From NCBI RefSeq assembly GCF_000568815.1, contig NZ_CP007201.1:1807654-1871653 (forward strand): 64,000 bases of DNA, in the 5' to 3' direction. The translations under genes and the position numbers were made by a program. Source of the DNA: Sulfurospirillum multivorans DSM 12446 (GTDB lineage Bacteria; Campylobacterota; Campylobacteria; Campylobacterales; Sulfurospirillaceae). Under the pieces are notes generated by a model. That model was not told the origin of the DNA. It searched no databases and saw only the letters and a list, made by a program, of their open reading frames with translations. This document shows positions 44,868 to 57,377 of this stretch, piece by piece. Each line of letters starts with the position of its first letter. The stretch's first letter is position 1.

Positions 44868-47060
44868 TTGGCTAAAAATCAAAATGCGCTTCTATCAAGG
44901 ATCATTCCTTATTTAGAGCCTATTGTCAAAGCAAAAGATCTTACAGTTGTTGTTTTTATCGTCTCTATTTTGGCGATTATTATCGTTCCACTTCCCAGTG
45001 CTATACTCGATTTTTTCTTGGTTATTTCGCTCTCTATTTCAGTTTTGATCATTCTGATTTCGCTTTATATCCCAAAGCCCACGGATCTTTCAACGTTTCC
45101 GACACTTATTTTGATCATCACACTCTTTAGGCTCTCACTGAATATTGCGACCACGAGGATGATTTTGACCAACGGGCATTTAGGACCTGATGCAGTCAGT
45201 GAAATTGTCTCTAGTTTTGGACAATTTGTTGTCGGCGGCAATTATGTTATCGGTGTTGTTGTCTTTACGATTCTCGTCTTAATTAACTTTATGGTTATTA
45301 CCAAAGGTTCCACGAGGGTAGCAGAGGTTGCAGCACGTTTTACACTCGATGCGATGCCGGGTAAACAGATGGCAATTGACGCCGATCTTAATGCAGGTTT
45401 GATTGATGAAAAAACCGCGCGTAAACGTCGTGAAGAGATCATTCAAGAAGCAAACTTTTACGGTGCGATGGACGGTTCGAGTAAGTTTGTTAAGGGTGAT
45501 GCCGTTGCTGGTATCATCATCACGATTATTAACATTATTGGTGGTTTTCTTATTGGTGCATTCCAACACGGGCTTGATCTTGGAATGAGCGCTGAAACCT
45601 ATACTATTTTGACCATTGGTGATGGTTTGGTTTCGCAACTTCCTGCCTTGATTACGTCTACAGCAACAGGTATTTTGATTACGCGTGCCAATAAAGCAGA
45701 TGATGTGAGTTTCTCTGATGGTGCGATGGATCAACTCTTTGGTGAGCATAAAACCCTGCTCATCGTAGGCTTCATTTTGGTTCTTTTTGCGCTGGTTCCA
45801 GGACTTCCCACACTCTCATTAATGTTTGTTGGACTCATTTTCCTAGGGCTTGGATACCTTGTTAAACAGACCAATGATGGCAGTTTTTCCTTCCAAAAGT
45901 TCTTTGCCTCAACCCCTCTTGCGATGCAAAAAGCCAAACAAGAAGCGGACACTAAAGCACAAGGTGCTCAAGCGCCTAAAAAGACGCCTGAAGAGCTACG
46001 TAAAGAAGAAGAAACGACCCTTAATGACATTCTTAAACTCGAAATTTTGGAACTTGATTTGGGCTACCAACTCATCAAACTTGCCGATCCTGCACAAGGG
46101 GGAGACCTTTTGGATAGGGTTAAGAGCATGCGTCGTAAAATTGCGTCTGATTTTGGTTATTTGATTCCACAAGTGAGGATTCGTGATAATTTACACCTTA
46201 CGCCCAATCATTACCAACTCTTGCTTAAAGGCATTGAGATCGGCAATGGCGAGATTTATCCTGATAAATTTATGGCGATGGACAGTGGACTTACCATCGA
46301 TAAAGTCCAAGGTATTCCTACCAAAGAGCCTGCGTTTGGGCTTGATGCCATTTGGATTGAGGCGAGTGCCAAAGAAGATGCGATTATTAAAGGTTACACA
46401 ACGGTTGATCCAGCCACAGTAATTTCAACGCACCTAAGTGAACTCATTAAAAAATACGCCGAAGAGCTTCTCACACGCCAAGAGGTTCAAAGCCTGATTG
46501 ATAAACTCCAAAAAGATTATCCTGTCGTGGTGACCGATTGTCTCAAAGTTGCCAATGTGGGGCTCATTCAAAAAGTCCTTAAAGCATTGCTTCGTGAGAA
46601 AATTCCGATTAAAGACCTTCTCACCATTGTTGAGACGATCAGCGATGTGGCCGAAGTGACCAAAAATGTCTCGATTATTGTGGAGCAGGTACGGGCCAAA
46701 CTTTCACGTGTTATTACCAAGCAGTATAAAGACGACAACGGTGTCCTAAAGCTTCTGACCTTTAATGCAGGAACCGAACAAAAGCTTTTAGATTCACTCA
46801 GAGAACGCGATGGCGTGCGTGATTTGGTGCTCAACATCGGGCAAATTAACACGCTTGTTAAAGCCAGCAGCGATGAAGCATCCAAACTTCTTCACAAGGG
46901 CATTGCACCGGTTGTCATCATCGTTGATCCACTTTTACGCAAACCGCTCTCAGATATTTTTGAGAAATTTGGACTCGACATCGTGGTACTCTCTCACGCA
47001 GAGATCGATTCAAGCTCCAAATTTGAAGTGATGGGCTCTATAGAGATTGAAAAACTCTAA
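44868..47060 (+). CDS. flhA: Flagellar export gate protein FlhA
   Basis: Core of the flagellar type III export gate, 730 aa. Eight membrane helices fill residues 20-330, with the conserved cytoplasmic loop TKGSTRVAEVAARFTLDAMPGKQMAIDADL and GLIDEKTARKRREEI (the FHIPEP region). A linker and the large C-terminal cytoplasmic domain that docks chaperone-substrate complexes follow. The start is TTG at 44868. In C. jejuni flhA is also required for the RpoN flagellar cascade. Its neighbours rpsO and an Rrf2 gene keep the Campylobacter order. Confidence 0.96.
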   Translation: MAKNQNALLSRIIPYLEPIVKAKDLTVVVFIVSILAIIIVPLPSAILDFFLVISLSISVLIILISLYIPKPTDLSTFPTLILIITLFRLSLNIATTRMILTNGHLGPDAVSEIVSSFGQFVVGGNYVIGVVVFTILVLINFMVITKGSTRVAEVAARFTLDAMPGKQMAIDADLNAGLIDEKTARKRREEIIQEANFYGAMDGSSKFVKGDAVAGIIITIINIIGGFLIGAFQHGLDLGMSAETYTILTIGDGLVSQLPALITSTATGILITRANKADDVSFSDGAMDQLFGEHKTLLIVGFILVLFALVPGLPTLSLMFVGLIFLGLGYLVKQTNDGSFSFQKFFASTPLAMQKAKQEADTKAQGAQAPKKTPEELRKEEETTLNDILKLEILELDLGYQLIKLADPAQGGDLLDRVKSMRRKIASDFGYLIPQVRIRDNLHLTPNHYQLLLKGIEIGNGEIYPDKFMAMDSGLTIDKVQGIPTKEPAFGLDAIWIEASAKEDAIIKGYTTVDPATVISTHLSELIKKYAEELLTRQEVQSLIDKLQKDYPVVVTDCLKVANVGLIQKVLKALLREKIPIKDLLTIVETISDVAEVTKNVSIIVEQVRAKLSRVITKQYKDDNGVLKLLTFNAGTEQKLLDSLRERDGVRDLVLNIGQINTLVKASSDEASKLLHKGIAPVVIIVDPLLRKPLSDIFEKFGLDIVVLSHAEIDSSSKFEVMGSIEIEKL

Positions 47061-47101
47061 GCTCATCTTATAAACTAAACCATTCAGCATTAAGGATTTT
47101 T

Positions 47102-48127
47102 ATGAACTACACGTTACACCACCTCTCACACACGGATTTAGATGGCTATAGCTGCCAGATGGTGAGTGCGCACTATTTTGATTCGATCCGATTTTATAAC
47201 TCCAATTACGGCAAAGAGATCAACGAGTGTTTCAACCAAATTTTAGCCACGATTCAAAGCTCAGAGCTTCAAAAACATGTCATTCTTATCACCGATTTAA
47301 ACCTTACGATGGATCAAGCCAAAGAGTTTGAATCCAAAGTGAGCATTTGCGACAAAGAGATTATGATGTTTGTACTCGACCATCACAAAACAGGTCAAGA
47401 GTGCGCGGATGCTTTTGAGTGGTATTATCTTGATTCAAGCCGTTGTGCTACCAAAATTACGTATGACTTCTTCAGCGCCTTGTATGGTAAAGATGAAAAA
47501 CTAAGTCATTATGTAGACGTCGTCAATGCCGTCGATATTTGGCTTGAGGATAAACCTGAGTTTGAATTAGGAAAAGTCTGTATGGGGCTTGTCAGTGGCG
47601 CTAGAGAGGTCAATAAGATCATGTTCCCTGAAGAGAACAGCAAATACATTTTTGCCCTGCTTAATAAAGCACAAGAGTACTTTACATGTAAAGAGGCACA
47701 TATCGCTTTAGACGATGCAATACACGGAATTAAAAAGTCATTTTTCACAACCAGCAAAAACGATACACTGAGCAATCTCGTCTCCGCTTATAATGTTATT
47801 TTATTGACCCAAAATAGAGACAAAATGCAGATTAGCTACAAAGAGTACAAGGGCATTCTCACCTATAACATCGGTAATGTATCGGTCATTGGCAATGACT
47901 TTTTAACGGCAAATCCCGATTTGGACTTCTTTATGGACATCACCTCGAAAAAGACTATCAGCCTGCGTTCCAACGGCAAAGTCGATGTCAGCAAGATGGC
48001 AGCACACATTGCCAATGGTGGCGGTCATCACAATGCAAGCGGTGGACTTCTCAGCAATTTCAAAGATGCTTTTATCTATGATACTATCAAATCACAAGTG
48101 ATGAGCATCATCACCAATAAAGGATAA
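47102..48127 (+). CDS. DHH-family phosphoesterase
   Basis: A 341-aa manganese phosphodiesterase of the DHH/DHHA1 family. HLSHTDLDGYSC, ILITDLNL, VLDHHKTG (DHH motif, about residue 97) and HIANGGGHHNASGG (DHHA1 binding loop, about 300-313) are all present. The family breaks short RNA (NrnA/NrnB) or linear/cyclic dinucleotides. No regulatory domain is attached, so nano-RNA decay is the simpler guess. It follows flhA by 41 bases. A TTTACATGTAAA word at 47681 encodes FTCK. Confidence 0.85.
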   Translation: MNYTLHHLSHTDLDGYSCQMVSAHYFDSIRFYNSNYGKEINECFNQILATIQSSELQKHVILITDLNLTMDQAKEFESKVSICDKEIMMFVLDHHKTGQECADAFEWYYLDSSRCATKITYDFFSALYGKDEKLSHYVDVVNAVDIWLEDKPEFELGKVCMGLVSGAREVNKIMFPEENSKYIFALLNKAQEYFTCKEAHIALDDAIHGIKKSFFTTSKNDTLSNLVSAYNVILLTQNRDKMQISYKEYKGILTYNIGNVSVIGNDFLTANPDLDFFMDITSKKTISLRSNGKVDVSKMAAHIANGGGHHNASGGLLSNFKDAFIYDTIKSQVMSIITNKG

Positions 48128-48129
48128 TC

Positions 48130-48399
48130 ATGGAAGCCAAGGACCTTAAAAAAGAGTTAGAGCGAGCCGAGATTGAAGTCGAAGAGATGGCGATGCAGTT
48201 GGCTGACATGTTAGGCGCTGCCCTCTTCTTCGCAGGCGTTCAAAAAGAAGATCTGCCTAAGGCAATCGATCTTTACCTAAAAGGGCTTGATGAAGTCTTT
48301 GAAGACGAAGATGAAGACAGCGAGATGGGCTTTGAAGAGGTCATTGAAGTCATTGAATACATCCGCAACAAAAACCCTAAACTTTTCCATAAAGCCTAA
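48130..48399 (+). CDS. Small acidic protein of unknown function
   Basis: An 89-aa strongly acidic, helical protein (KKELERAEIEVEEMAMQL; DEVFEDEDEDSEMGFEEV). No metal site or membrane segment is seen and no family is recognised. It starts 2 bases after the DHH gene with AAAGGA, so it is co-transcribed and probably translated with it. A terminator begins directly at its stop codon. Confidence 0.65.
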   Translation: MEAKDLKKELERAEIEVEEMAMQLADMLGAALFFAGVQKEDLPKAIDLYLKGLDEVFEDEDEDSEMGFEEVIEVIEYIRNKNPKLFHKA

Positions 48400-48428
48400 G
48401 TGTAGAGAATCTCTCTACACCTTTTTTT
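48400..48428 (+). terminator. Terminator of the DHH gene group
   Basis: Perfect 8-bp stem GTGTAGAG (48400-48407) and CTCTACAC (48413-48420) with a 5-nt loop, followed by CTTTTTTT. It overlaps the last codons of the convergent cmoA. Confidence 0.88.
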
Positions 48429-49125
48429 TAGCGATAAATGTCGCGAAATTTCCCCATTTAAAAATAACTTCGATCGTCTCAAACCCTGCATTTTTCAGCA
48501 TTGCTTTGTTCTCATCTTCGGTGTAAGGAATCAAAACATTCTCTAACGCTTCTCTTTTTTGCGCGATTTCAAAGTCACTGTAGCCTTGTTCACGTTTAAA
48601 ATCATAGTAGAGATCGATCATCTCTTTATTAAGAACCTTATCTTCAAACACAATCTTCTCACTAAAAATAAAAAGACCATTCGGATTGAGCGCATCATAC
48701 AGCTTAGCAACAAATTCAGCACGTTGCAGAGGGCGAATGAATTGGAGCATGTAGTTGGCAATAATGACATCTTTACATGTAAGCTCTACCTGGGTGATAT
48801 CTGCGTGTTCTAGATCTATATTTGCTCCATACGCATGCACCTTTTGGCGGGCAAGATGCAACATCGCTTCCGCATTATCGATGCCTAAGAGGTGATAGCT
48901 TTTATCGCTTTTTTTATGCAAAGCCAGCAGTGTATTGGCAGTTGAACACCCAAGGTCAACAATGTGTGCGCCCTCTTTTACATGATGACAAATCGTTTTA
49001 CATGTAAGCGCAATGACCTCTTTGTAAAAAGGGATGGAGCGCTCTAACATGTCGTCAAAAACGACCGCGACATCCTCGTCAAACTCAAATTGCTTGGTAA
49101 TTGGTTTTGTAAATACTTTATCCAT
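48415..49125 (-). CDS. cmoA: Carboxy-SAM synthase
   Basis: Makes carboxy-S-adenosylmethionine from SAM and prephenate, for CmoB. The 236 aa begin DKVFTKPITKQFEFDEDVA and include DMLERSIPFYKEV, the SAM loop HIVDLGCSTANTLLAL, GIDNAEAML and IANYMLQFIRP. ATG 49125 gives the normal N-terminus; a longer frame to 49170 is not needed. In C. jejuni cmoA directly follows ribF; here a GGDEF gene lies between. Two TTACATGTAA words (48773, 48998) encode LTCK twice. Confidence 0.93.
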   Translation of the reverse strand: MDKVFTKPITKQFEFDEDVAVVFDDMLERSIPFYKEVIALTCKTICHHVKEGAHIVDLGCSTANTLLALHKKSDKSYHLLGIDNAEAMLHLARQKVHAYGANIDLEHADITQVELTCKDVIIANYMLQFIRPLQRAEFVAKLYDALNPNGLFIFSEKIVFEDKVLNKEMIDLYYDFKREQGYSDFEIAQKREALENVLIPYTEDENKAMLKNAGFETIEVIFKWGNFATFIAKKKV

Positions 49126-49176
49126 TAAAATATGCTTCCATTCCTTAGAGTTTTTCAGAACTCCTTGCACGTCTTT

Positions 49177-49278
49177 AAAGCAAAGCTCTAAAGACTACGT
49201 TAACACTGCGTTTTCTTCGGCAGAATGCCCACGCACCTTTGGTGCTTTTTCTTCTTGTAAAACCAGTTTTACAAGAAG
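49177..49278. repeat. Structured intergenic block A with long hairpin
   Basis: Between cmoA and the GGDEF gene (divergent). In order it holds AAAGACTACGTTAA (49187-49200), a short GC hairpin GCACC-ttt-GGTGC (about 49233-49245), and a perfect 13-bp stem CTTCTTGTAAAAC (49251-49263) with GTTTTACAAGAAG (49266-49278). Block B at 60212-60324 has the same order of parts with related sequences, so this may be a dispersed repeat or small structured RNA. Confidence 0.45.
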
Positions 49279-49369
49279 TCTCTTAAAATTCTTCGCGATT
49301 ATATCAAAATATTAGTTACTATTAAGCATTCACTTCTTATACTGTTACTACTTTCAAACAGGTTTTACA

Positions 49370-50152
49370 ATGAACAAACAACTGCAAGAGCTTACCGATT
49401 TAACGATTAAAGAGATACGCAACCTTGAAATTGTTTTGCCTGAAATTTACCGCGACATTTTCTACAGCAAAGCCAAAGATCTTGGCATTAAACTCAGTGA
49501 CATTGACAAAGAAGCCGCCATGTTCTACGCGCTTCGCAAAATTCAACTGATTCAAAACGAGACCGAGCGCTCAGCCTCAGCGCTCAAAGAAAATGTGATG
49601 AATGCCAAAATTGCCATCACCAATAAAGACAATATGGCACTTCAATTTATTGAAGACAATATGGTTGAGTTAGAGACACGCATCGCCTCGTTGCTAGAAG
49701 AGCTTTACATTGATGATTTGACGCGCTTGTACAATCGAAGGTGGCTTTTTGAAAAGTTTCTCAAAGACGATCACTTTAAAAGCAGTGGGCATTTAGCCTT
49801 TGTCGACCTCAATCACTTTAAGGAGGTCAACGATCAATTTGGTCATATCATTGGCGATAAAGTCTTACATGTTATTGGAAAAGTGCTTATGAAGGTACCC
49901 AATACGACAGCGATTCGTTTTGCAGGCGATGAGTTTATCATCTTAAGCGAACAGCATGACGAAGACGAAATACATAAAATTTTACATACAGTCAATCAAA
50001 ACCTACTCAAAACACCGTTTAAGCATAATACCGAGCTCTTTTACATCGATTTTTCATTTGGTGTAGCCTCTTTTAAAGCCAAAGATAGCTTTAAAAAAGT
50101 GCTCGAAGAGGCCGATACGAAGATGTATAACTACAAAAAATCTCTCAAATAG
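49370..50152 (+). CDS. Soluble GGDEF diguanylate cyclase (AGDEF variant)
   Basis: A 260-aa cytosolic protein without membrane segments. The N-terminal 110 residues are helical with a likely coiled coil and no recognised sensor. The C-terminal GGDEF domain has DDLTRLYNRRWLFEKF, FVDLNHFKEVNDQFGH and RFAGDEFIIL; AGDEF is an accepted active variant. No RxxD inhibitory site is found five residues upstream (PNTTA instead), unlike the GGDEF protein at 14687. Its last codons overlap the end of convergent ribF by 22 bases. Confidence 0.88.
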   Translation: MNKQLQELTDLTIKEIRNLEIVLPEIYRDIFYSKAKDLGIKLSDIDKEAAMFYALRKIQLIQNETERSASALKENVMNAKIAITNKDNMALQFIEDNMVELETRIASLLEELYIDDLTRLYNRRWLFEKFLKDDHFKSSGHLAFVDLNHFKEVNDQFGHIIGDKVLHVIGKVLMKVPNTTAIRFAGDEFIILSEQHDEDEIHKILHTVNQNLLKTPFKHNTELFYIDFSFGVASFKAKDSFKKVLEEADTKMYNYKKSLK

Positions 50153-50953
50153 ACTCTACAGGTTCCAAGGTATTTTCGAGCTTCCTCGCAATCGTGTTCA
50201 ATGTGAGATTTAAGTTCACTTAAGCTGTTAAATTTTTGATTATCGCGCAAAAACGCTACAAAAAAGAGCTCAACGGCGCCATGAATTTGCGGAAGTGTCG
50301 CGTCTAAAATATGCGTCTCAATGGAAAATGACCCATCGGTACTCTCTCTCACCCCAATAAATGAAACCGAATCGTAAATTGTTTGCGCAATGCGCGTACG
50401 TGTCGCATAAACGCCTTGATGGGGAATGAGATACTCCAAAACTTTAAGATTCAGAGTTGGTACAAGCTCTGTTTTACCAAGCCCTTGCCCCGTGACAACA
50501 TCGCCTGTTATGGCATATTCACGCCCTAAAAAACGGTTCGCCTCTTCTAAACGCCCCTCTTGTAAGTAGGTGCGAATCAAGCTTGAATGCACGGAATTGC
50601 CTTGGTAGCTAAACTCTTCAACAATCACCACGTCACCATCAAAAAACGTTTTAAGATCTTTCGCCGTGCAAGAGCGATGTTTTCCAAAACAAAAATCATA
50701 GCCAACAACAATCTTTTTAAGATGGGGAAACTCTTTTTTTAAAAGGTTGACAAACTCAGCGCCACTGAGGTGTTTTACTTTGAGAAAATGAAAAAACATA
50801 CACGGATAGCCCGCATATTCGCTACGCTTAATCCCAGGGGTTAGGTTTGCTTGGTCTTTGTCGATGACAAAAAGTGCCCCGTGAGATCCTAAATGGTTGA
50901 TAAGCTGTCTGTGCCCTACATGAATGCCATCAAAACTTCCGATGGCAAGGGTG

Positions 50954-54360
<3,407 letters not shown>

Positions 54361-54371
<11 letters not shown>

Positions 54372-55059
54372 TTTTTTTGATCTCCTCGGTCTCAATGCTA
54401 CTGCTTACCTCTTCAGGTGCTGGTATCACCGTTTCGACGCCTTCAGATTCGTTTACATGTAAAGCTATTGCCTCTTGTTCTTCAGGCAAAGCAGGCTCAG
54501 GTACGACGGTTTCACTAAGCGCATCCGTCGTCTGCTCTAAAACAGCTGAAACGTCGCTTTCATCTTGTTCTTTGGCCTCTTCAAGTTGTGCGTAGATGTC
54601 CAACGCCTCTTTGGTGGCCGTTGCAACCTCATTGTACGTTCCCTCTCGAATATGCCTCCAAATATCACGCCTGACCAAGCTTAAGACATAACGCCTATCG
54701 CCGCCAACCACACGACCAAGCTCATGACCGCCACAGGTTGGGCAGACAAAAAAGGTGATTTTATGCTGTAAGGTCTCTTCTGAGCGGCAATTTTCATCAT
54801 CCACCATTAACATGCTTTGACACTTAGGACAATAACACCAAAGGCCGATGACATCGCCTTTTTTATACTTCCAACGCCACAACACTTTAAATAAAATGAG
54901 TTCGCGAAATCTAAAATATTTGGGGCGCATCAAGACGCGAGCAACAAAAGGGAAGGCAAGTAAAATAATACAAATCGCAATGGCGCCACTGTTGACAACC
55001 CATTGAGGAATAGCGTAAAGCTCGCTGATACGGTTTAAAAGATCGATAATTTTTTCCAA
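54361..55059 (-). CDS. Unknown membrane protein with zinc-ribbon-like cysteines
   Basis: A 232-aa protein. One membrane helix lies at about residues 20-42 (SGAIAICIILLAFPFVARV). The next part has four cysteines in two CxxC pairs, CPKCQ (about 80) and CPTCGG (about 108), like a zinc ribbon, plus CYC and ENC. The last 90 residues are acidic and low in complexity (AVLEQTTDALSETV; EEVSSSIETEEI). Function unknown. Between folP and the TSUP gene in the operon. LHVN is encoded by a TTTACATGTAAA word at 54452. Confidence 0.7.
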
Positions 55060-55067
55060 AAAAAGTC

Positions 55068-56213
55068 CTAAAAGGTTGTTTGATTGAGAGCCCGCAAAAC
55101 ACTCAGTGCTTGCAGATGCTCTTTAACGTCATGAACGCGCAGTATTGTGGCACCGTGTTCATACGCCTTAAGATGAAGGGCTAAAGTACCCGCTAAACGC
55201 TCAGAAATGGGCGTAGGGATGATTTTGTCGATCATCGATTTTCGACTGGCTCCAAAAAGTAATGGATAGCCAAAATGCAAAAAGTGTTCATGGTGTTTCA
55301 GAAGTGTTAAATTGTGCTCTAAATTTTTTCCAAACCCAATGCCCACATCAAGAACGATCTTGAAAATACCAAAGCTTTTTGCCTTCGCAATACGCTCTTC
55401 AAAAAAAGCATCCACTTCAATGAGAACATTGTCATACTGAGGCTCTTGTTGCATGCTCAAAGGTTCACCTTGCATGTGCATCAAAATGACGGTTGCATCG
55501 TACTTTGCCGCAACACGTGCCACATCATCATTGGCAAGAGCGGTAATGTCGTTAACGATACTAAAACCACGTTGCAGTGCATATTCCAAACACAAAGGTG
55601 AATAGCTATCGAGCGAAAAACGTGCTTTTTCAAACAGTTTATGCTCGTAAATCAGATCGATGATAGGCTTCACGCGCGCAAGCTCTTCCATTTCACTCAC
55701 GCTCAGGCTCCCCGGACGACTCGAAACACCACCCAAATCGATGATACTCGCACCCTCACCTATCATCGTTTCGATGTGTTTGAGTGCAGCTTCACCACTG
55801 AAACGACTGCCTTGAAAAAAGCTGTCTTCATTCGTGTTAATAACGCCCATAATCTCAAAATCATTCTTACATGTAACGCACAATTCATTCAATTTTAAAG
55901 CAACCTCTTTGAGTCCAAAGGGTTGCGCTTTCTCTTTGCGCGCAAGCTCTTTCAGCTGTTTATCATTGGCAATTAAGATCGCATCGACCAAAGCTGTTTT
56001 ACATGTAATCGTATCTTTAGGCACCGCAAGATCGGCGCCAATAGACAAGGCATCTTGTTTGAGAATATTGGCTGCAGGTGTTTTAAGATCTTTAATGTAG
56101 ATAAGATTGTGATGCGCCTTTTGCTTTAAAATCGTACTTCCTTCACGAGTGACACCTAAAGTGTGAAAGAGCGCTGCAACATCGCTGTTAGCGTTTAATT
56201 TACAAAGTTTCAT
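55068..56213 (-). CDS. folP: Dihydropteroate synthase with N-terminal extension
   Basis: Joins p-aminobenzoate to the pterin in folate synthesis and is the sulfonamide target. The catalytic barrel begins near residue 120 with IMGVINTNEDSF (NxTPDSF-type loop), then GASIIDLGGVSSRPG, FSIVNDITAL, ILMHMQGEP, LDVGIGFGKN and LLFGASRKSMI. The first 115 residues are an extension also known in Campylobacter FolP (about 380 aa). ATGA overlap with holB. Two TTACATGTAA words (55867, 55999) fall in the extension and encode VTCK and ITCK. Confidence 0.94.
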   Translation of the reverse strand: MKLCKLNANSDVAALFHTLGVTREGSTILKQKAHHNLIYIKDLKTPAANILKQDALSIGADLAVPKDTITCKTALVDAILIANDKQLKELARKEKAQPFGLKEVALKLNELCVTCKNDFEIMGVINTNEDSFFQGSRFSGEAALKHIETMIGEGASIIDLGGVSSRPGSLSVSEMEELARVKPIIDLIYEHKLFEKARFSLDSYSPLCLEYALQRGFSIVNDITALANDDVARVAAKYDATVILMHMQGEPLSMQQEPQYDNVLIEVDAFFEERIAKAKSFGIFKIVLDVGIGFGKNLEHNLTLLKHHEHFLHFGYPLLFGASRKSMIDKIIPTPISERLAGTLALHLKAYEHGATILRVHDVKEHLQALSVLRALNQTTF

Positions 56214-56836
56214 CGGTATTTTCTTAACATAATGGAGAGCAAAAGAGAAGTTAAAATCGTTTGCGCTCTGGTATTAAGTTCCACCAAATGCAACAGTTTT
56301 GCAAAATGTTCCAGCTCTTTTTCACTGAAACGCAGATGATGCTCATGAATCGATTCATACACAATGGCTTGAACCAACTCTTTGAGCAGCCCTTTTTCAA
56401 CATTTTGGTGTTTTTGAATAAACGGATACATATCGCCTAGATCGAGTTTCGCAAGGTTGAGTCCACTGTGCGTCACCTCTTGTTCAATCAAGAGCTCTTT
56501 TTGAAGAAGGCGTGAGCGAACGGTTGGCAAAAAAGCTGTTTTAGAAGGGGCAACGACAATGAAAACAATGTGGCGAGGAGGTTCTTCTAGGATTTTCAAA
56601 AGCGCATTTTGCGCCTCGACGCGGTATCCTTTGGCGATGAGAATAAGGTATTTATTTTCAGATTCGGCGATATACGCCTCTTTGATCACCTCTTTGGCAT
56701 CATCGATGAGAAACTCATCTTTGATGAAAAATAGGTGACGCTCTTTGGCATACGTTTCATGCAGACTCTCTTTGGCTTTTTCCACATTTTTACAAATCAA
56801 AATATGGCTGAAAACCCCTTCATCATTCGTTTTCAA
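56210..56836 (-). CDS. holB: DNA polymerase III delta' subunit
   Basis: Clamp-loader subunit, short for the family (about 208 aa), as in C. jejuni Cj0584. Seen are HLFFIKDEFLIDDAKEV, the AAA-like ALLKILEEPPRHIVFI (about residues 80-95, with sensor-type residues) and PTVRSRLLQ. No Walker A is present, as expected for delta'. The likely start is TTG 56836, with GAGG upstream and 14 bases of overlap with hobA; the longer open frame to 56863 is less likely. Confidence 0.85.
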   Translation of the reverse strand: MKTNDEGVFSHILICKNVEKAKESLHETYAKERHLFFIKDEFLIDDAKEVIKEAYIAESENKYLILIAKGYRVEAQNALLKILEEPPRHIVFIVVAPSKTAFLPTVRSRLLQKELLIEQEVTHSGLNLAKLDLGDMYPFIQKHQNVEKGLLKELVQAIVYESIHEHHLRFSEKELEHFAKLLHLVELNTRAQTILTSLLLSIMLRKYR

Positions 56837-57374
56837 AGTTAACCTCGGCAAAAAGCACGGCATCGATACTTTTATCGAGAAGTCTAAAGAGTTGAATCAA
56901 TTTAATATCTAAACTATCGTCATCGCTTAAAAGGTAAAAACTATTTTGAACATGTTCGTCCATAATCCATAAAAAACTATCGTCTTTACGTTTGGCAATT
57001 TGCATCTTTACATCGCTATTTTTACCGACATAAAAAAACGTGTAACCACTCGGAAAAGCTTGGGAGAGCATGTTTTCTAAAAGCTCGATGTCTTCTTTCG
57101 TTTTGACTTGGTAAAGGTTAGGATAGAGTGTTTGCAACGCAATAAAAGGCAAAATCGGTCTATTTTTGTGGTGATTGTTGATGGCTCTGAGCATATAGTG
57201 CGAAAACCACGCGCGATCATCATCGGTGATCACAATAAACGTATGGCCATCCAGAAGATTTTTGAGCATGGAAGCGGCAAGAGGAACCCATTCGAACCTC
57301 TTCTCTTCCATCCAGCTCATCATAGAACCGTCTTTGCGGATCTCCTCAAGTGTCCATTTTAGAAATTGTTGCAT
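56823..57374 (-). CDS. hobA: HobA, DnaA-binding initiation factor
   Basis: A 183-aa protein that scaffolds DnaA at the replication origin in Campylobacterota, the counterpart of DiaA. The N-terminus QQFLKWTLEEIRKDGSMMSW, the VPLAASMLKNLLDGHTFIVITDDDRAWF segment, and LPFIALQTLYPNL match HobA as I know it from H. pylori. Its place between lysC and holB is the same as in C. jejuni (Cj0583). Restricted to this phylum, it is a strong taxonomic marker. Confidence 0.92.
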   Translation of the reverse strand: MQQFLKWTLEEIRKDGSMMSWMEEKRFEWVPLAASMLKNLLDGHTFIVITDDDRAWFSHYMLRAINNHHKNRPILPFIALQTLYPNLYQVKTKEDIELLENMLSQAFPSGYTFFYVGKNSDVKMQIAKRKDDSFLWIMDEHVQNSFYLLSDDDSLDIKLIQLFRLLDKSIDAVLFAEVNFENE

Positions 57375-57377
57375 CGA

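Noticed and set aside
49251..49278. Simple terminator for cmoA or the GGDEF gene
   Set aside because: The hairpin is upstream of both divergent genes, so it cannot end either transcript.
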